Source: Acidimicrobium ferrooxidans DSM 10331 (GTDB lineage: Bacteria > Actinomycetota > Acidimicrobiia > Acidimicrobiales > Acidimicrobiaceae). From it: 64,000 bases of DNA. The translations under genes were made by a program, and so were the position numbers. The stretch covers positions 1,120,001 through 1,184,000 of the forward strand of contig NC_013124.1 in the NCBI RefSeq assembly GCF_000023265.1, in the 5' to 3' direction. Shown piece by piece: positions 36,325 to 45,029 of the stretch (position 1 is the first letter of the stretch; every line of letters begins with the position of its first letter). Under the pieces are notes generated by a model. The model was given only the letters and a program-made list of their open reading frames with translations. It had not been told where the DNA came from and ran no database searches.

Positions 36325-37355
36325 GCGAGCACCTCCCCGAGTGCAGCGAGGAACGCATCGTTCTCGTCCGCGGTGCCGATCGTGACCCGAAGCGTGTTGG
36401 AGAGCCCGGGCCAGCGCGACGCATCGCGGATGAGGATCCCTTTCGCCACGAGTCCCTCCCATACCTCGGTCGCAGGCCGACCCGGATCGAACAAGATGAA
36501 GTTGGTCGCACTCGGCCACACGCGCGCAGCGAGCGTGCCGAGGGCCTGGCCGACTCGCTCGCGTTCTCGAACGACGAGGGCTGCGCGTCGTGCGATCTCG
36601 TCCACATCGGCCAGCGCAGCGACGGCGACCGCCTGCGTCACCGCGTTCACGTGATACGGCAGGCACGCCGACCAGAGCACGTCGGCGACCTCGGGCGCAC
36701 AGACGGCATAACCCAGCCGGAGTCCCGCAAGCCCGGCGGCCTTCGAGAGCGTACGGATCCGCACCACGTGATCCCCAAGCAGGGTCGCAGGGCCGAGATC
36801 GGCGAAGTCGGCGTAGGCCTCGTCCACGAGCACCAGCCGATCGTCGCAGGCCAGGACGCGGTCCATCACCTCGGGCGGCTCGAGCATCCCCGTCGGGTTG
36901 TTCGGCTGGCACACGATCACGAGCTCCGAGTCGGCCTCCAGACTCGACGGATCAATCGACCCGTCGGATCGGCGCGCACCGGCGACCACCGTGGTGCGCG
37001 TCACACGGGCGATCTGGCGGTACATGCCATAGGTCGGCTCCGCGAGCCACAGGCGTCGACCGGGCCCACCCCAGGCCGCGAGCACGGTCTCGAGCACCTC
37101 GTTCGACCCGTTCGCGACGAAGATCGAGGTCGGCGCGACACCGTGGAGCCTGCCGAGCGCAGCGCGCAGCGCCTCGGCGCGCCGATCGGGATAGCGCGCC
37201 AGATCGAGCGCGACCGCCTCCTCGAGCGCCCTCGCGACGGCGGGCGGCGGACCATACGGCGACTCGTTGGTGTTGAGGCGAACCCTGGCGGGAACCTGGG
37301 CCGAGTGGTAGCTCGCCCCCAGCGCATCCTCGAGCGACGGAGCCGGCCTCACCAT
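36321..37355 (-). CDS. hisC: Histidinol-phosphate aminotransferase
   Basis: PLP class II aminotransferase of 344 residues. It has RLNTNESPYGPPP (about 26-38), VANGSNEVL, CQPNNPTGML, DEAYADFAD and the PLP Lys in RTLSKAAGLAGLRLGY (about residue 212). A catalytic Arg is in NTLRVTIGT near the end. The ATG overlaps the hisD stop by 7 nt. Confidence 0.95.
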   Translation of the reverse strand: MVRPAPSLEDALGASYHSAQVPARVRLNTNESPYGPPPAVARALEEAVALDLARYPDRRAEALRAALGRLHGVAPTSIFVANGSNEVLETVLAAWGGPGRRLWLAEPTYGMYRQIARVTRTTVVAGARRSDGSIDPSSLEADSELVIVCQPNNPTGMLEPPEVMDRVLACDDRLVLVDEAYADFADLGPATLLGDHVVRIRTLSKAAGLAGLRLGYAVCAPEVADVLWSACLPYHVNAVTQAVAVAALADVDEIARRAALVVRERERVGQALGTLAARVWPSATNFILFDPGRPATEVWEGLVAKGILIRDASRWPGLSNTLRVTIGTADENDAFLAALGEVLA

Positions 37356-38647
37356 CCGGCCTCCCGACGGATGCGGATCGAGTCCGCGTGCGCGACGAGC
37401 CCCTCTGCGTCGGCGAGCGCCTCGACGGCCCAGCCCAGCCGACTGAGCGCCTCGTCGTGGACCTCGACGACGTGGAGGCGACGCTGGAAGTCTTCGAGGC
37501 CGAGCACGCTCGCAAAACGCGCCGTCCCAGCCGTCGGCAGGACGTGTGAGGGGCCGGCCACGTAGTCCCCGAACGCGGCACTGGCTGCTCGTCCGACGAA
37601 GACCACACCGGCGTGGCGGACCCGATCAGCGTCCCGAACCGCCTGGTCGTAGAGCAGCTCGAGGTGCTCAGGCGCGATCGCGTCGGCCACCAGGCGAGCT
37701 TGATCCCGGTCGCGCACGAGCGCGAGATAGCCGTGCGCCTCGAGCGTGCTCTCGAGCTGGGCGCGCCTGGGACTCGCCTCCACGTAGGCCGCGAGCTCTT
37801 CGAGCACCTGCTCGGCCCAGCGGGCGTCCCAGGTCACGAGCCAGGCCAGGCCATGGGGGCCGTGCTCGGCCTGGACCGCGACGTCGATCGCCGCGACGCG
37901 CGGCTCAAGGGAGCCGTCCGCGACCACGACCACCTCCGAGGGGCCGGCGAAGGCACCCGGCACACCGACGTCGGCCGCGACCTCTTGCTTGGCCAGCGAG
38001 ACGAAGAGGTTGCCCGGACCCACGATGACGTCGACACGCTCGAGCGACTCCGTGCCATAGGCGAGCGCCGCGACCGCCTGCGCGCCACCGGCGAGCAGCA
38101 CGGTGTCGACCCCGGCCAGATGACAGGCGGCGAGCGTCGCGTCGTCGAGGCCACCGTCGGGCAACGGCGGTGTGGCGACGACGACATCGCGTACGCCCGC
38201 AACCCGAGCCACCGTCGCGGTGTGCACGACGCTTGAGGGATAGCGAGCCTGTCCCCCGGGCACGTAGCAGCCGGCTCGCTCCACCGGGACGATCCTGCGG
38301 CGCACCTCGATGCCGTCGGCCACCAGCGACGACGCCGCCGGGCGCTCGGCCTCGTAGGCCTCGCGCACGCGATCGCGAGCGACCCGCAACGCCTCGGCCA
38401 GCCGCCGATCGAGGCGCTCGTAGGCGGCGGCCATCGCCTCGCGACCGAGGACGAGCGCTCGCGGCCGCACGCCGTCGAAGCGCTCCGTCAGATCCGCCAG
38501 GGCCCCGTCCCCACCCGTGCGCACACTCTGGACGATCTCACGCACGAGTGCCCGTGGCCCTTCCACCGGCAACGCCACCCCGGGAAGATCGTCGCGCCGC
38601 AGGGCGCCAGTCGTCTCGCGAAGATCGACAAGGGTCAGCGATGCCAT
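37349..38647 (-). CDS. hisD: Histidinol dehydrogenase
   Basis: Zinc enzyme oxidising histidinol to histidine in two steps. The 432-residue protein holds the family segments PGGQARYPSSVVH, AGGAQAVAALAYGTESL, DVIVGPGN, AEHGPHGLAW and IAPEHLELL, with a tail of GDYVAGPSHVLPTAGTARF. First gene of the his operon: TAGACT (38689-38684, minus) is a plausible -10, with CGAGGAG before the ATG. The leader is too short for a his attenuator or leader peptide. Confidence 0.96.
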   Translation of the reverse strand: MASLTLVDLRETTGALRRDDLPGVALPVEGPRALVREIVQSVRTGGDGALADLTERFDGVRPRALVLGREAMAAAYERLDRRLAEALRVARDRVREAYEAERPAASSLVADGIEVRRRIVPVERAGCYVPGGQARYPSSVVHTATVARVAGVRDVVVATPPLPDGGLDDATLAACHLAGVDTVLLAGGAQAVAALAYGTESLERVDVIVGPGNLFVSLAKQEVAADVGVPGAFAGPSEVVVVADGSLEPRVAAIDVAVQAEHGPHGLAWLVTWDARWAEQVLEELAAYVEASPRRAQLESTLEAHGYLALVRDRDQARLVADAIAPEHLELLYDQAVRDADRVRHAGVVFVGRAASAAFGDYVAGPSHVLPTAGTARFASVLGLEDFQRRLHVVEVHDEALSRLGWAVEALADAEGLVAHADSIRIRREAGW

Positions 38648-38682
38648 GGGACTCCTCGGACAGCAGGGCAGCTCAGCGGCGC

Positions 38683-38689
38683 TAGTCTA
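38683..38689. promoter_or_regulatory. Overlapping divergent -10 elements, his operon and small-protein gene
   Basis: The 7-mer TAGTCTA reads TAGTCT on the plus strand and TAGACT on the minus strand, both TANNNT. Plus drives the 63-residue gene at 38739, minus drives hisD. The two could not be occupied by polymerase at once. Confidence 0.5.
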
Positions 38690-38738
38690 CCGGCGGCGAC
38701 CGCGACGAGGAACGTGGCGACCGTAACGGAGGAACGCT

Positions 38739-38930
38739 GTGGCCGAGGCTCACGAGCTCGCCTCGATCGCGAGCACCTACGAGGAGCTCGCTCGACGCAT
38801 CGAGGCCATCGAGCGCTCGCTGCTCGCCGACCATCGAGACGGGCCGGCCCAGTCGCTGCGGGCCGCGTGGGCACTGAACCGAGCCCTCCTGCGCGAACTC
38901 GATGAGGCGCGTCGCCGTCTCGAGAGCTGA
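38739..38930 (+). CDS. Small helical protein of unknown function
   Basis: A 63-residue, highly charged protein that should form one or two long helices (heptad-like Leu/Ala spacing: YEELARRIEAIERSLLA and LNRALLRELDEARRRLES). No family recognised. The GTG has a good CGGAGG 8 nt upstream and a -10 shared with the his operon promoter, which together support a real gene. It ends 68 nt before the DedA-like gene. Confidence 0.6.
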   Translation: MAEAHELASIASTYEELARRIEAIERSLLADHRDGPAQSLRAAWALNRALLRELDEARRRLES

Positions 38931-38985
38931 TGCGGGTCCCAGCCCTCGCTACGTTCGCGGCAACCTTCGCGTAACGTACCCCTGG

Positions 38986-38991
38986 TAGTCT
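38986..38991 (+). promoter_or_regulatory. -10-like hexamer, leaderless start of the DedA-like gene
   Basis: TAGTCT, 7 nt before ATG 38999. Confidence 0.55.
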
Positions 38992-38998
38992 TCGCTCC

Positions 38999-39811
38999 AT
39001 GACCCACCTCATCGAAACGTGGGGCGTGCTCGCGGTCTTCGCGCTCTCGGTCGCACAGTCGCTCGGCGTACCCACCTCCTCTGAGCTCACCTTCGGCCTC
39101 GTCGGCCTCCTCTGGGCCCTCGGACGGATGAACCCCGTGGCGGGCATCGCCGCCGGTGTCATCGGCGAACTCATCGGAGCGATCGTCGCCTGGTGGCTTG
39201 CCGCCGCTGCGGTCGAGTCTCACTGGTGGGCGCGCTTCGAGGCGCACCCGCTCGTGGCCGCCTTTCGTGGTGTGCTCACCTCCCTCCTTCGCCGCCGCTT
39301 CGGCGTGCTGATCTCGCGCCTCATCCCCCTCGAGCGCAACGTCGCAGCCTGGGCGGCTGGCGTCGCCGAGGTCTCGCTCGGTGCGCTCGCCCTCCAGAGT
39401 GTCGTCGGATCGGCGATCTTCGCCACCGCGTTTGCCCTGGCCGGCTACGAGGCCAAGGACGCGATCACCACCATCGCGCACCGAGCCGGCCAGATCGGCG
39501 AGGTCGTCGCGGTCATTCTCGTCGTCGGCGTCGTGCTCGCCATCCGTCAGATGGCCCATCGTCAACTCGGGCGCAGCCGCGCAGCTCGCTCCGGCCACGC
39601 GGCCACCCAACCCGACGCCACCGCACCCGACACCACCGCCACCGAGGATCGACTCGTCCTCCAGCTGCTGCCGTCGGAGCCACTCTCGTCGGCCGCCTAC
39701 CTCGACGCGCTCGGCCGGATCCATCAGACCGAACCGCCATCTCCGGACGTCTCCGCCGACGAGGGCCGCCGCGCCCCACGGCGCGATCTCCCGACCTCAG
39801 GTAGCCGCTAG
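38999..39811 (+). CDS. DedA/VTT-family membrane protein
   Basis: A 270-residue protein with four to five membrane helices in the first 185 residues. It has the DedA pattern of an early VPTSSELTFGLVGLL segment, an amphipathic re-entrant part with RFGVLISRLIPLERNVAAWAAG (compare the family's RF(I/V)PxxR...AG), and a final helix VVAVILVVGVVLAIRQ. The tail (about 190-270) is polar, rich in Thr and Pro and probably disordered. DedA proteins move lipids such as undecaprenyl phosphate or phosphatidylethanolamine, or support proton motive force; the substrate here is unknown. Confidence 0.72.
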   Translation: MTHLIETWGVLAVFALSVAQSLGVPTSSELTFGLVGLLWALGRMNPVAGIAAGVIGELIGAIVAWWLAAAAVESHWWARFEAHPLVAAFRGVLTSLLRRRFGVLISRLIPLERNVAAWAAGVAEVSLGALALQSVVGSAIFATAFALAGYEAKDAITTIAHRAGQIGEVVAVILVVGVVLAIRQMAHRQLGRSRAARSGHAATQPDATAPDTTATEDRLVLQLLPSEPLSSAAYLDALGRIHQTEPPSPDVSADEGRRAPRRDLPTSGSR

Positions 39812-40036
39812 CGAGCGCCTCCCCGCCCCAGACCCACGCCGGACGGCTCTCGGTGCCGACCGGCACCCACACGCCAACGGACCGACTTGCGCCACGTGCG
39901 GGCGCGTCATCGGCGCTGCAGGCACCCGAGGAGTCGAGCACGCCCATCGGTGAGCGCCATGTCCCAGGACCGTGCGTAGCGACCCGTGGCACCGCGGACC
40001 TCCCGTTCCGCACGGCCCCTCGCTGCAGCAGCGCCC

Positions 40037-41497
40037 CTAGACGCCCTCGGCCGGCGCGAAGAACCCGTCGCCCACCGCCTGGAGCTTGATCAGGTTCGTC
40101 GTTCCACGCACACCGAACGGGATGCCCGCCACGATGACGACGAGTTCGCCGACCTCGGCGAGACCTCGCTCGACAGCCGCCGCGAGCGCCTCGTGCACCA
40201 TCAGCTCGGTCGACGGCGTCCTCGCCACGACGTGCGGGATGACACCCCAGCTCAGTGTCAGCGACCGCGCAGCGCGCGGATCGGGGGTCGCGCCGAGGAT
40301 CGCCACCGCTGGACGGAAGCGCGCCAGCACCCGAGCACTGTGTCCCGACTCGGTGAGGGCCACCACCGCACGCACCGGGACGGATCGAGTCATCCGCGTG
40401 GCGGCCTCTCCGATCGCATCGGCGACGGAGTGGGCCACAGGCGAGGGCCTCGTGAGCAGCGTGAGCGCCTGGTTGTCCACCTCGCGCTCGGTCGCACGCG
40501 CGATGCGATCCATGGTGGCGATGGCCTCGACCGGAAAGGCCCCAACGGCCGTCTCGGCCGACAGCATCAGTGCGTCCGAGCCATCGAGAATCGCGTTGGC
40601 GACGTCGGATGCCTCGGCCCTCGTCGGCGACCCCGCCTCGATCATCGACTCGAGCATCTGGGTCGCAGTGATCACCGGCTTGCCGGCTTCGTTGGCCAGG
40701 TGGATGATCTGCTTCTGCAGGAGTGGGATCCGCTCGACGGGCATCTCGACTCCGAGATCGCCGCGGGCGACCATCACGGCGTCCGAGGCAGCGACGATCT
40801 CGCCGATGCGCTGGATCGCCTCCTTGCGCTCGATCTTCGCAACGAGCATCACGCGGCTCGCCGCGCCCGCGCGGTCGATCTGGCGTCGAGCAACCTCGAG
40901 GTCCGAGGCCGAGCCCACGAACGACAGCGCGATGAAGTCGACGCCCGCCTCCAGCCCAAAGGCGATGTCGGCGAAGTCGTCTTCGGTGAGTGCGGGCAGC
41001 TCCAGATACGAATCCGGGAAGTTCACGCCCTTGCGGACCGACAGTGGCCCCCCCTGGACGACCGTGGCCTCCACCCAGCCGTCCTCCGAGCGGTCGACCA
41101 CGAGGCGGACCGCGCCGTCAGCGAAGGCGATCGTCGCCCCTGGGGGCACGGTATGGAGGATGCCGAGCCGACTGATGTGAATCGCGGCGTGGCGGGCGCT
41201 CCCCTCCTCGGCGATCTGGACGACCTCGCCGGGCTGGAGCTGTGTCGCGTCGTCGGCCAGCGACTCGATCCGAAGCTTCGGTCCGGCGAGATCGAGCAGC
41301 ACGCCGACCGTCTTGCCGGTCCGAGCAGCGGCTTGACGAACGAGCTCGATCGAGCGGGCATGGTCTGCGGTGCTGCCGTGTGAGCAGTTGATCCGCGCGA
41401 CATCCATGCCAGCCTCGATCATCGCCGTCAAGGTCCCGAGGTTCGATGAAGCCGGACCAATACTCGCAACGATCTTCGTGCGCCGGTGCTCGCGCAT
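40037..41497 (-). CDS. pyk: Pyruvate kinase
   Basis: Last step of glycolysis, phosphoenolpyruvate plus ADP to pyruvate plus ATP. The 486-residue protein shows RRTKIVASIGPAS at the N-terminus, MDVARINCSHG, catalytic Lys in VAKIERKEAI, MVARGDLGVEMP, the signature KPVITATQMLESM and GSDALMLSAETAVG, then the allosteric C domain. AGAGGAGG precedes the ATG, with TAGCCT (41526-41521, minus) as probable -10, so the gene has a short leader. Pyk also lies near the his-trp genes in mycobacteria. Confidence 0.96.
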   Translation of the reverse strand: MREHRRTKIVASIGPASSNLGTLTAMIEAGMDVARINCSHGSTADHARSIELVRQAAARTGKTVGVLLDLAGPKLRIESLADDATQLQPGEVVQIAEEGSARHAAIHISRLGILHTVPPGATIAFADGAVRLVVDRSEDGWVEATVVQGGPLSVRKGVNFPDSYLELPALTEDDFADIAFGLEAGVDFIALSFVGSASDLEVARRQIDRAGAASRVMLVAKIERKEAIQRIGEIVAASDAVMVARGDLGVEMPVERIPLLQKQIIHLANEAGKPVITATQMLESMIEAGSPTRAEASDVANAILDGSDALMLSAETAVGAFPVEAIATMDRIARATEREVDNQALTLLTRPSPVAHSVADAIGEAATRMTRSVPVRAVVALTESGHSARVLARFRPAVAILGATPDPRAARSLTLSWGVIPHVVARTPSTELMVHEALAAAVERGLAEVGELVVIVAGIPFGVRGTTNLIKLQAVGDGFFAPAEGV

Positions 41498-41523
41498 GCG
41501 CCTCCTCTCTCGTCGAGGTCAGG

Positions 41524-42087
41524 CTACGTGCCGGCGCTGCCGAGCTCGACGAGTCCGCGCGCGACGTGCTCGAGAAAGCGCCGAATCGTCGCGTCGGCGA
41601 CCCGATAGAGGAGCGTCTGGTCGATGAGCAGACCGGTCCGTCCGAGCGGCGGTCGATAGCTCCCCTCGAGCCAGAGCTGACAGAGCTCGGGGCCAACCTT
41701 CGAAACCCCGAGCAGGCCGTCGAGCCGCGGAAAGAGCCACGGAGCTTGCGCGCCCTCCCACGTCATCGGAAGCTGGAGTTCGTCGTCACCGAGGCGCCGT
41801 GGGCTCGCGATCCGAAACGCCACCGGCGTGCGCAAGAGTCCAGCCCGAAGACCGAGCACCGCGCGCAGACCGGCGTCATCGGCCGTCACCTCGCTCGCGA
41901 GATCACCGAGCCACTCGGCACTCTGGCGCGACAGCAGCGGGGCAGCGACCTCGAACGGCAACGGCAGCTCGACGAAGTCGCGGACGAAGCGCACCGGGAC
42001 CGACCCGTCGTGCTCTCGCTCCTCGGCCTCCACGCTGTCCTCCACGAACTCCATGCCCTCCGTGCGTGAACCGCCCGAGGGGCTCAC
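41524..42087 (-). CDS. SRPBCC-like hypothetical protein
   Basis: A 187-residue soluble protein. The order of an N-terminal strand (FVRDFVELPLPFEVAAPLL), central segments and a final amphipathic helix (VADATIRRFLEHVARGL) fits the START/SRPBCC ligand-binding fold; the segment WLEGSYRPPLGRTGLLIDQ resembles actinobacterial members I recall as uncharacterised. No catalytic motif can be named. GTG 42087 is chosen from a nearby TAGCCT and GAGAGG; ATG 42054 is the alternative. Confidence 0.6.
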   Translation of the reverse strand: MSPSGGSRTEGMEFVEDSVEAEEREHDGSVPVRFVRDFVELPLPFEVAAPLLSRQSAEWLGDLASEVTADDAGLRAVLGLRAGLLRTPVAFRIASPRRLGDDELQLPMTWEGAQAPWLFPRLDGLLGVSKVGPELCQLWLEGSYRPPLGRTGLLIDQTLLYRVADATIRRFLEHVARGLVELGSAGT

Positions 42088-42161
42088 CCACCTCTCGTCT
42101 CTAGGCTACGCGCGCCACGCATCTAGGCCAAGGAGTACGCCTCACGGTGTGACACTGGTCC

Positions 42162-43049
42162 CTAGCCGGTGGGGTCGGACGACCGTGCTGCGGCCGGCGG
42201 AACGGATGCCAGGACCATCGCAGCGAGCGCGAGAAGTCCACCGACCACCACCGGTAGGCCCAGGGATGCATACCCGAAGGCCAGCGACGCGAGCGCGGCG
42301 AACAGCGGTTCGGCCGCATAGATCACGGAGATCTGCACGCTGTCGGCGTGAGCGAGCGCCCAGGCTTGGACCACGAAGGCGAGTGCGCTCGCGAGCACCC
42401 CATCGTAGACGATGGCCGTCACCGCGATCGGCGTGAGGTGCGTCGGCACGAGACCCGCACCCACGAGCGGTGCCGCGACCACGGTCGCGGCCGCGATCGT
42501 CGTCATCTGCAGTGCCGCTGTCACCATCGCATCACCGGGAGACCCGAGCTCCTCGAGCACGACGATCTGAGCCCCGAAGAAGCCGGCGCACGCGAGTTCG
42601 AGGCCGATCCCGACGAACGACGCATGCCCTCGTGGGGCCGAGAGCACCACGAGGGCGAGGGCCGCGAGGACGATACCGACGAGCTGACGAGCGCTCGGAC
42701 GTCGACCGAGCGCCATCACGAAGATCGGCACAACCACCACCGACAAGCCCGTCAGAAACCCCGCGATGGTCGGTGACACGTAGCGTTGACCCTCGATCTG
42801 AGTGAGGTAGCCGCCAAAGAGCGCGAGGCCGCTCGCCAGGCCGGCAACGACGCTCCGTCGATCGATGCGATGGCCCCGTGCGAGCGCCAGCACCCACAGC
42901 ACGAGCGCCGCGACGCTGAAGCGTCCGAAGGTGAGCTCGACCGGGCCGAGACTCCCGAGTGCGCGCTCGTTCAGCGGAAAGGTGACTCCCCAGATCGCCG
43001 TGACCCCCACGACGGCCCACGAGGCACGGCCCCTTGCCGGACTCCTCAC
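42162..43049 (-). CDS. EamA/DMT-family transporter
   Basis: A 295-residue permease with ten predicted helices as two EamA repeats. Helix 1 has AIWGVTFPLNERALGSLGP and helix 3-4 the SPTIAGFLTGLSVVVVPIF pattern of RhaT/YdcZ-like exporters; the second repeat has IVYDGVLASALAFVVQAWAL and AEPLFAALASLAFGY. Direction is probably outward. Start GTG 43049 follows GGAGA; ATG 43076 is possible but would overlap the divergent PsiE-like gene. Confidence 0.85.
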   Translation of the reverse strand: MRSPARGRASWAVVGVTAIWGVTFPLNERALGSLGPVELTFGRFSVAALVLWVLALARGHRIDRRSVVAGLASGLALFGGYLTQIEGQRYVSPTIAGFLTGLSVVVVPIFVMALGRRPSARQLVGIVLAALALVVLSAPRGHASFVGIGLELACAGFFGAQIVVLEELGSPGDAMVTAALQMTTIAAATVVAAPLVGAGLVPTHLTPIAVTAIVYDGVLASALAFVVQAWALAHADSVQISVIYAAEPLFAALASLAFGYASLGLPVVVGGLLALAAMVLASVPPAAARSSDPTG

Positions 43050-43060
43050 ATCGTCTCCGG

Positions 43061-43066
43061 TAGCAT
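43061..43066 (+). promoter_or_regulatory. -10-like hexamer of the PsiE-like gene
   Basis: TAGCAT, 9 nt before ATG 43076, giving no or almost no leader. Confidence 0.4.
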
Positions 43067-43075
43067 GGCGGCCCA

Positions 43076-43585
43076 ATGGCCCTCGAGCAGCACAGTCCTC
43101 GCCTCACCCGACCACTCGTCCTCGCCGAGTCGGTCGCCTACCTCCTGATCGGCCTCGTCCTCGTCGTCATGAGCGCCGAGACGCTGTGGCAACTCGCGCG
43201 CGCCGTGTTCGTCGACGTCTCGCTCAACGGCGACGTCACCGCCCAGCTCGTCGGCGCCCTGAACGACGCGCTCTTCGTCATCATTCTGCTCGAGCTGCTC
43301 TCGAGTGTGATCAGCCACCTTCGCAAGGGAGGTCTGCAGCTTCGCCCCTTCCTCGTGATCGGCATCGTGTCATCCGTACGGCGTATCTTGGTCCTCGGCG
43401 CGCAGCTCTCGATCTCCCGAACCCATGGCGCGCAGACCCGCTCGAGCCTCGAGGAGCTTGCCCTCGACGCAGGGGTCGTCTTGATCCTGACCGCGGCTCT
43501 GTGGCTCAGTCGAGTTCGTCCGCAGCGCCGACGGGCTCGACGAGTACGGGCTTCCTGGCAGCGCCCACCTCGTCGAGACGCCTGA
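43076..43585 (+). CDS. PsiE-like small membrane protein
   Basis: A 169-residue protein with four membrane helices (about 15-36, 60-82, 93-112 and 125-146) and a strongly basic tail (RPQRRRARRVRASWQRPPRR). The segment LFVIILLELLSSVISHLRKGG followed by LRPFLVIGIVSSVRRILVLG fits the phosphate-starvation-inducible PsiE family, whose role is unknown. Its last 80 nt overlap the 3' end of the convergent gcvPB. Confidence 0.62.
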   Translation: MALEQHSPRLTRPLVLAESVAYLLIGLVLVVMSAETLWQLARAVFVDVSLNGDVTAQLVGALNDALFVIILLELLSSVISHLRKGGLQLRPFLVIGIVSSVRRILVLGAQLSISRTHGAQTRSSLEELALDAGVVLILTAALWLSRVRPQRRRARRVRASWQRPPRRDA

Positions 43586-45029
43586 CCGGCGTCGTCCGGG
43601 GCGCCTCGGCGAGCTCGGCCGGCGTCGTCCGCGCGATCTCGACGAGCCGCTCGAACGCCTGCGCGAGCGCCTCGAGCGTCTCCGGAGACTCGGTTTCGGT
43701 CGGCTCGATCATGAGCGCCTCGTCGACGATGAGCGGAAAGTAGACGGTCGGGGCGTGGAACCCGAACTCGAGCAGACCCTTGGCGATGTCGGAGGCACGC
43801 ACGCCGGCCTCGCTGCGAAACTCCTTGGCGCTCGCCACGAACTCGTGCATGCACGGCTCGTCGAAAGCCGCGGGCAACACGGGCTGAAGGCGCTGCTGGA
43901 GCCACCTGGCGTTCAAGACGGCGACTTCACTCATGCGACGGAGGCCATCCGGGCCGTGGTAGCGCATGAAGGCCCAGGCACGAGCGAGCACCAGTGCGTT
44001 GCCGTGGAACGCGTGCACGTTGCCGATGGACGACGGTGGCGTCCACCACTCGAGCTGCCCCGTTGCGCCAGGGCGAGGCAGCGGACCAGGCAGGAACGCC
44101 TCGAGGGCGCTCGTCACCGCGACGGGACCCGCCCCAGGACCACCGCCGCCGTGCGGGGTGGCGAAGGTCTTGTGGAGGTTGGAGTGCACGATGTCGAAAC
44201 CCATGTCTCCGGGTCGCGCGACACCGACGATCGCGTTCAGATTGGCGCCGTCGTAGTAGGCGAGCGCGCCGACCTCGTGCACGAGCCGCAAGATCTCGGC
44301 GACGTCACGCTCGAACAGCCCCAGCGTGTTCGGGTTGGTCAACATGATGCCGGCGACGGAGTCGTCGAGCACGCGTCGCAGGTCGTCGAGCGAGACCAAG
44401 CCTCGCGCATCGGAGCGAACCGTCACGGCCTCGTAGCCGGCCAAGGTCACCGAGGCCGGATTCGTCCCGTGCGCCGAGTCGGGGATGATGATCCGTCGGG
44501 GGTCTCGCCCCGAAGCCCGGTGGTAGGCGCCCATGATCAGCAGACCAGTGAGCTCACCGGCGGCACCCGCCGGTGGCTGCAGGGTCGCCGCCGCCATGCC
44601 GGTGATCTCGCAAATCGCAGCCTCGAGCTCGGCGAGCAGTTCCAACCAACCCTGGACGGCACGCTCGGGTGTGTCAGGGTGCACCCCGGCGAGCCCTGGG
44701 AGGGCCGCGACCTCGTCGGCGAACTTCGGGTTGTACTTCATCGTGCACGACCCCAACGGATAGGCCCCCAGGTCGACCGAGTAGTTGCGAGAGGCCAGTC
44801 TCGTGTAGTGGGCGACGAGGTCACGCTCCGATACCTCAGGGAGCGCGGCCGGCTCGCGACGGAGCCACGGACCGAGCTCCTCGAGCGACGCCTCCGGGAT
44901 CGCACTGTGACGCAGCGTGTCGGCTCGGCGGCCCCGGACCGACAACTCGAACGCCGTCGGCTCGGCATCACGTCCGACGAGCGGGGCGGACGCTGCACGA
45001 CCGCCTGGGCGCGCACCTCGGGTCGACAC
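43506..45029 (-). CDS. gcvPB: Glycine dehydrogenase (decarboxylating) subunit 2
   Basis: Second half of the split glycine decarboxylase P protein. The 507-residue protein binds PLP through the Lys in SNLHKTFATPHGGGGPGAGP (about residue 285) and has GSCTMKYNPKF and TLQPPAGAAGELTGLLIM of the family. It forms an alpha2-beta2 enzyme with GcvPA. GTG 45029 directly follows the gcvPA stop. The C-terminal tail of about 40 residues is low complexity and not needed for the fold. Confidence 0.95.
   Translation of the reverse strand: MSTRGARPGGRAASAPLVGRDAEPTAFELSVRGRRADTLRHSAIPEASLEELGPWLRREPAALPEVSERDLVAHYTRLASRNYSVDLGAYPLGSCTMKYNPKFADEVAALPGLAGVHPDTPERAVQGWLELLAELEAAICEITGMAAATLQPPAGAAGELTGLLIMGAYHRASGRDPRRIIIPDSAHGTNPASVTLAGYEAVTVRSDARGLVSLDDLRRVLDDSVAGIMLTNPNTLGLFERDVAEILRLVHEVGALAYYDGANLNAIVGVARPGDMGFDIVHSNLHKTFATPHGGGGPGAGPVAVTSALEAFLPGPLPRPGATGQLEWWTPPSSIGNVHAFHGNALVLARAWAFMRYHGPDGLRRMSEVAVLNARWLQQRLQPVLPAAFDEPCMHEFVASAKEFRSEAGVRASDIAKGLLEFGFHAPTVYFPLIVDEALMIEPTETESPETLEALAQAFERLVEIARTTPAELAEAPRTTPVRRLDEVGAARKPVLVEPVGAADELD

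Noticed and set aside
39814-40036. Possible zinc-ribbon gene (CATCG motif) between the DedA-like gene and pyk
   Set aside because: A single CxxC without a second pair, no start codon in that frame after the DedA stop, and no promoter.
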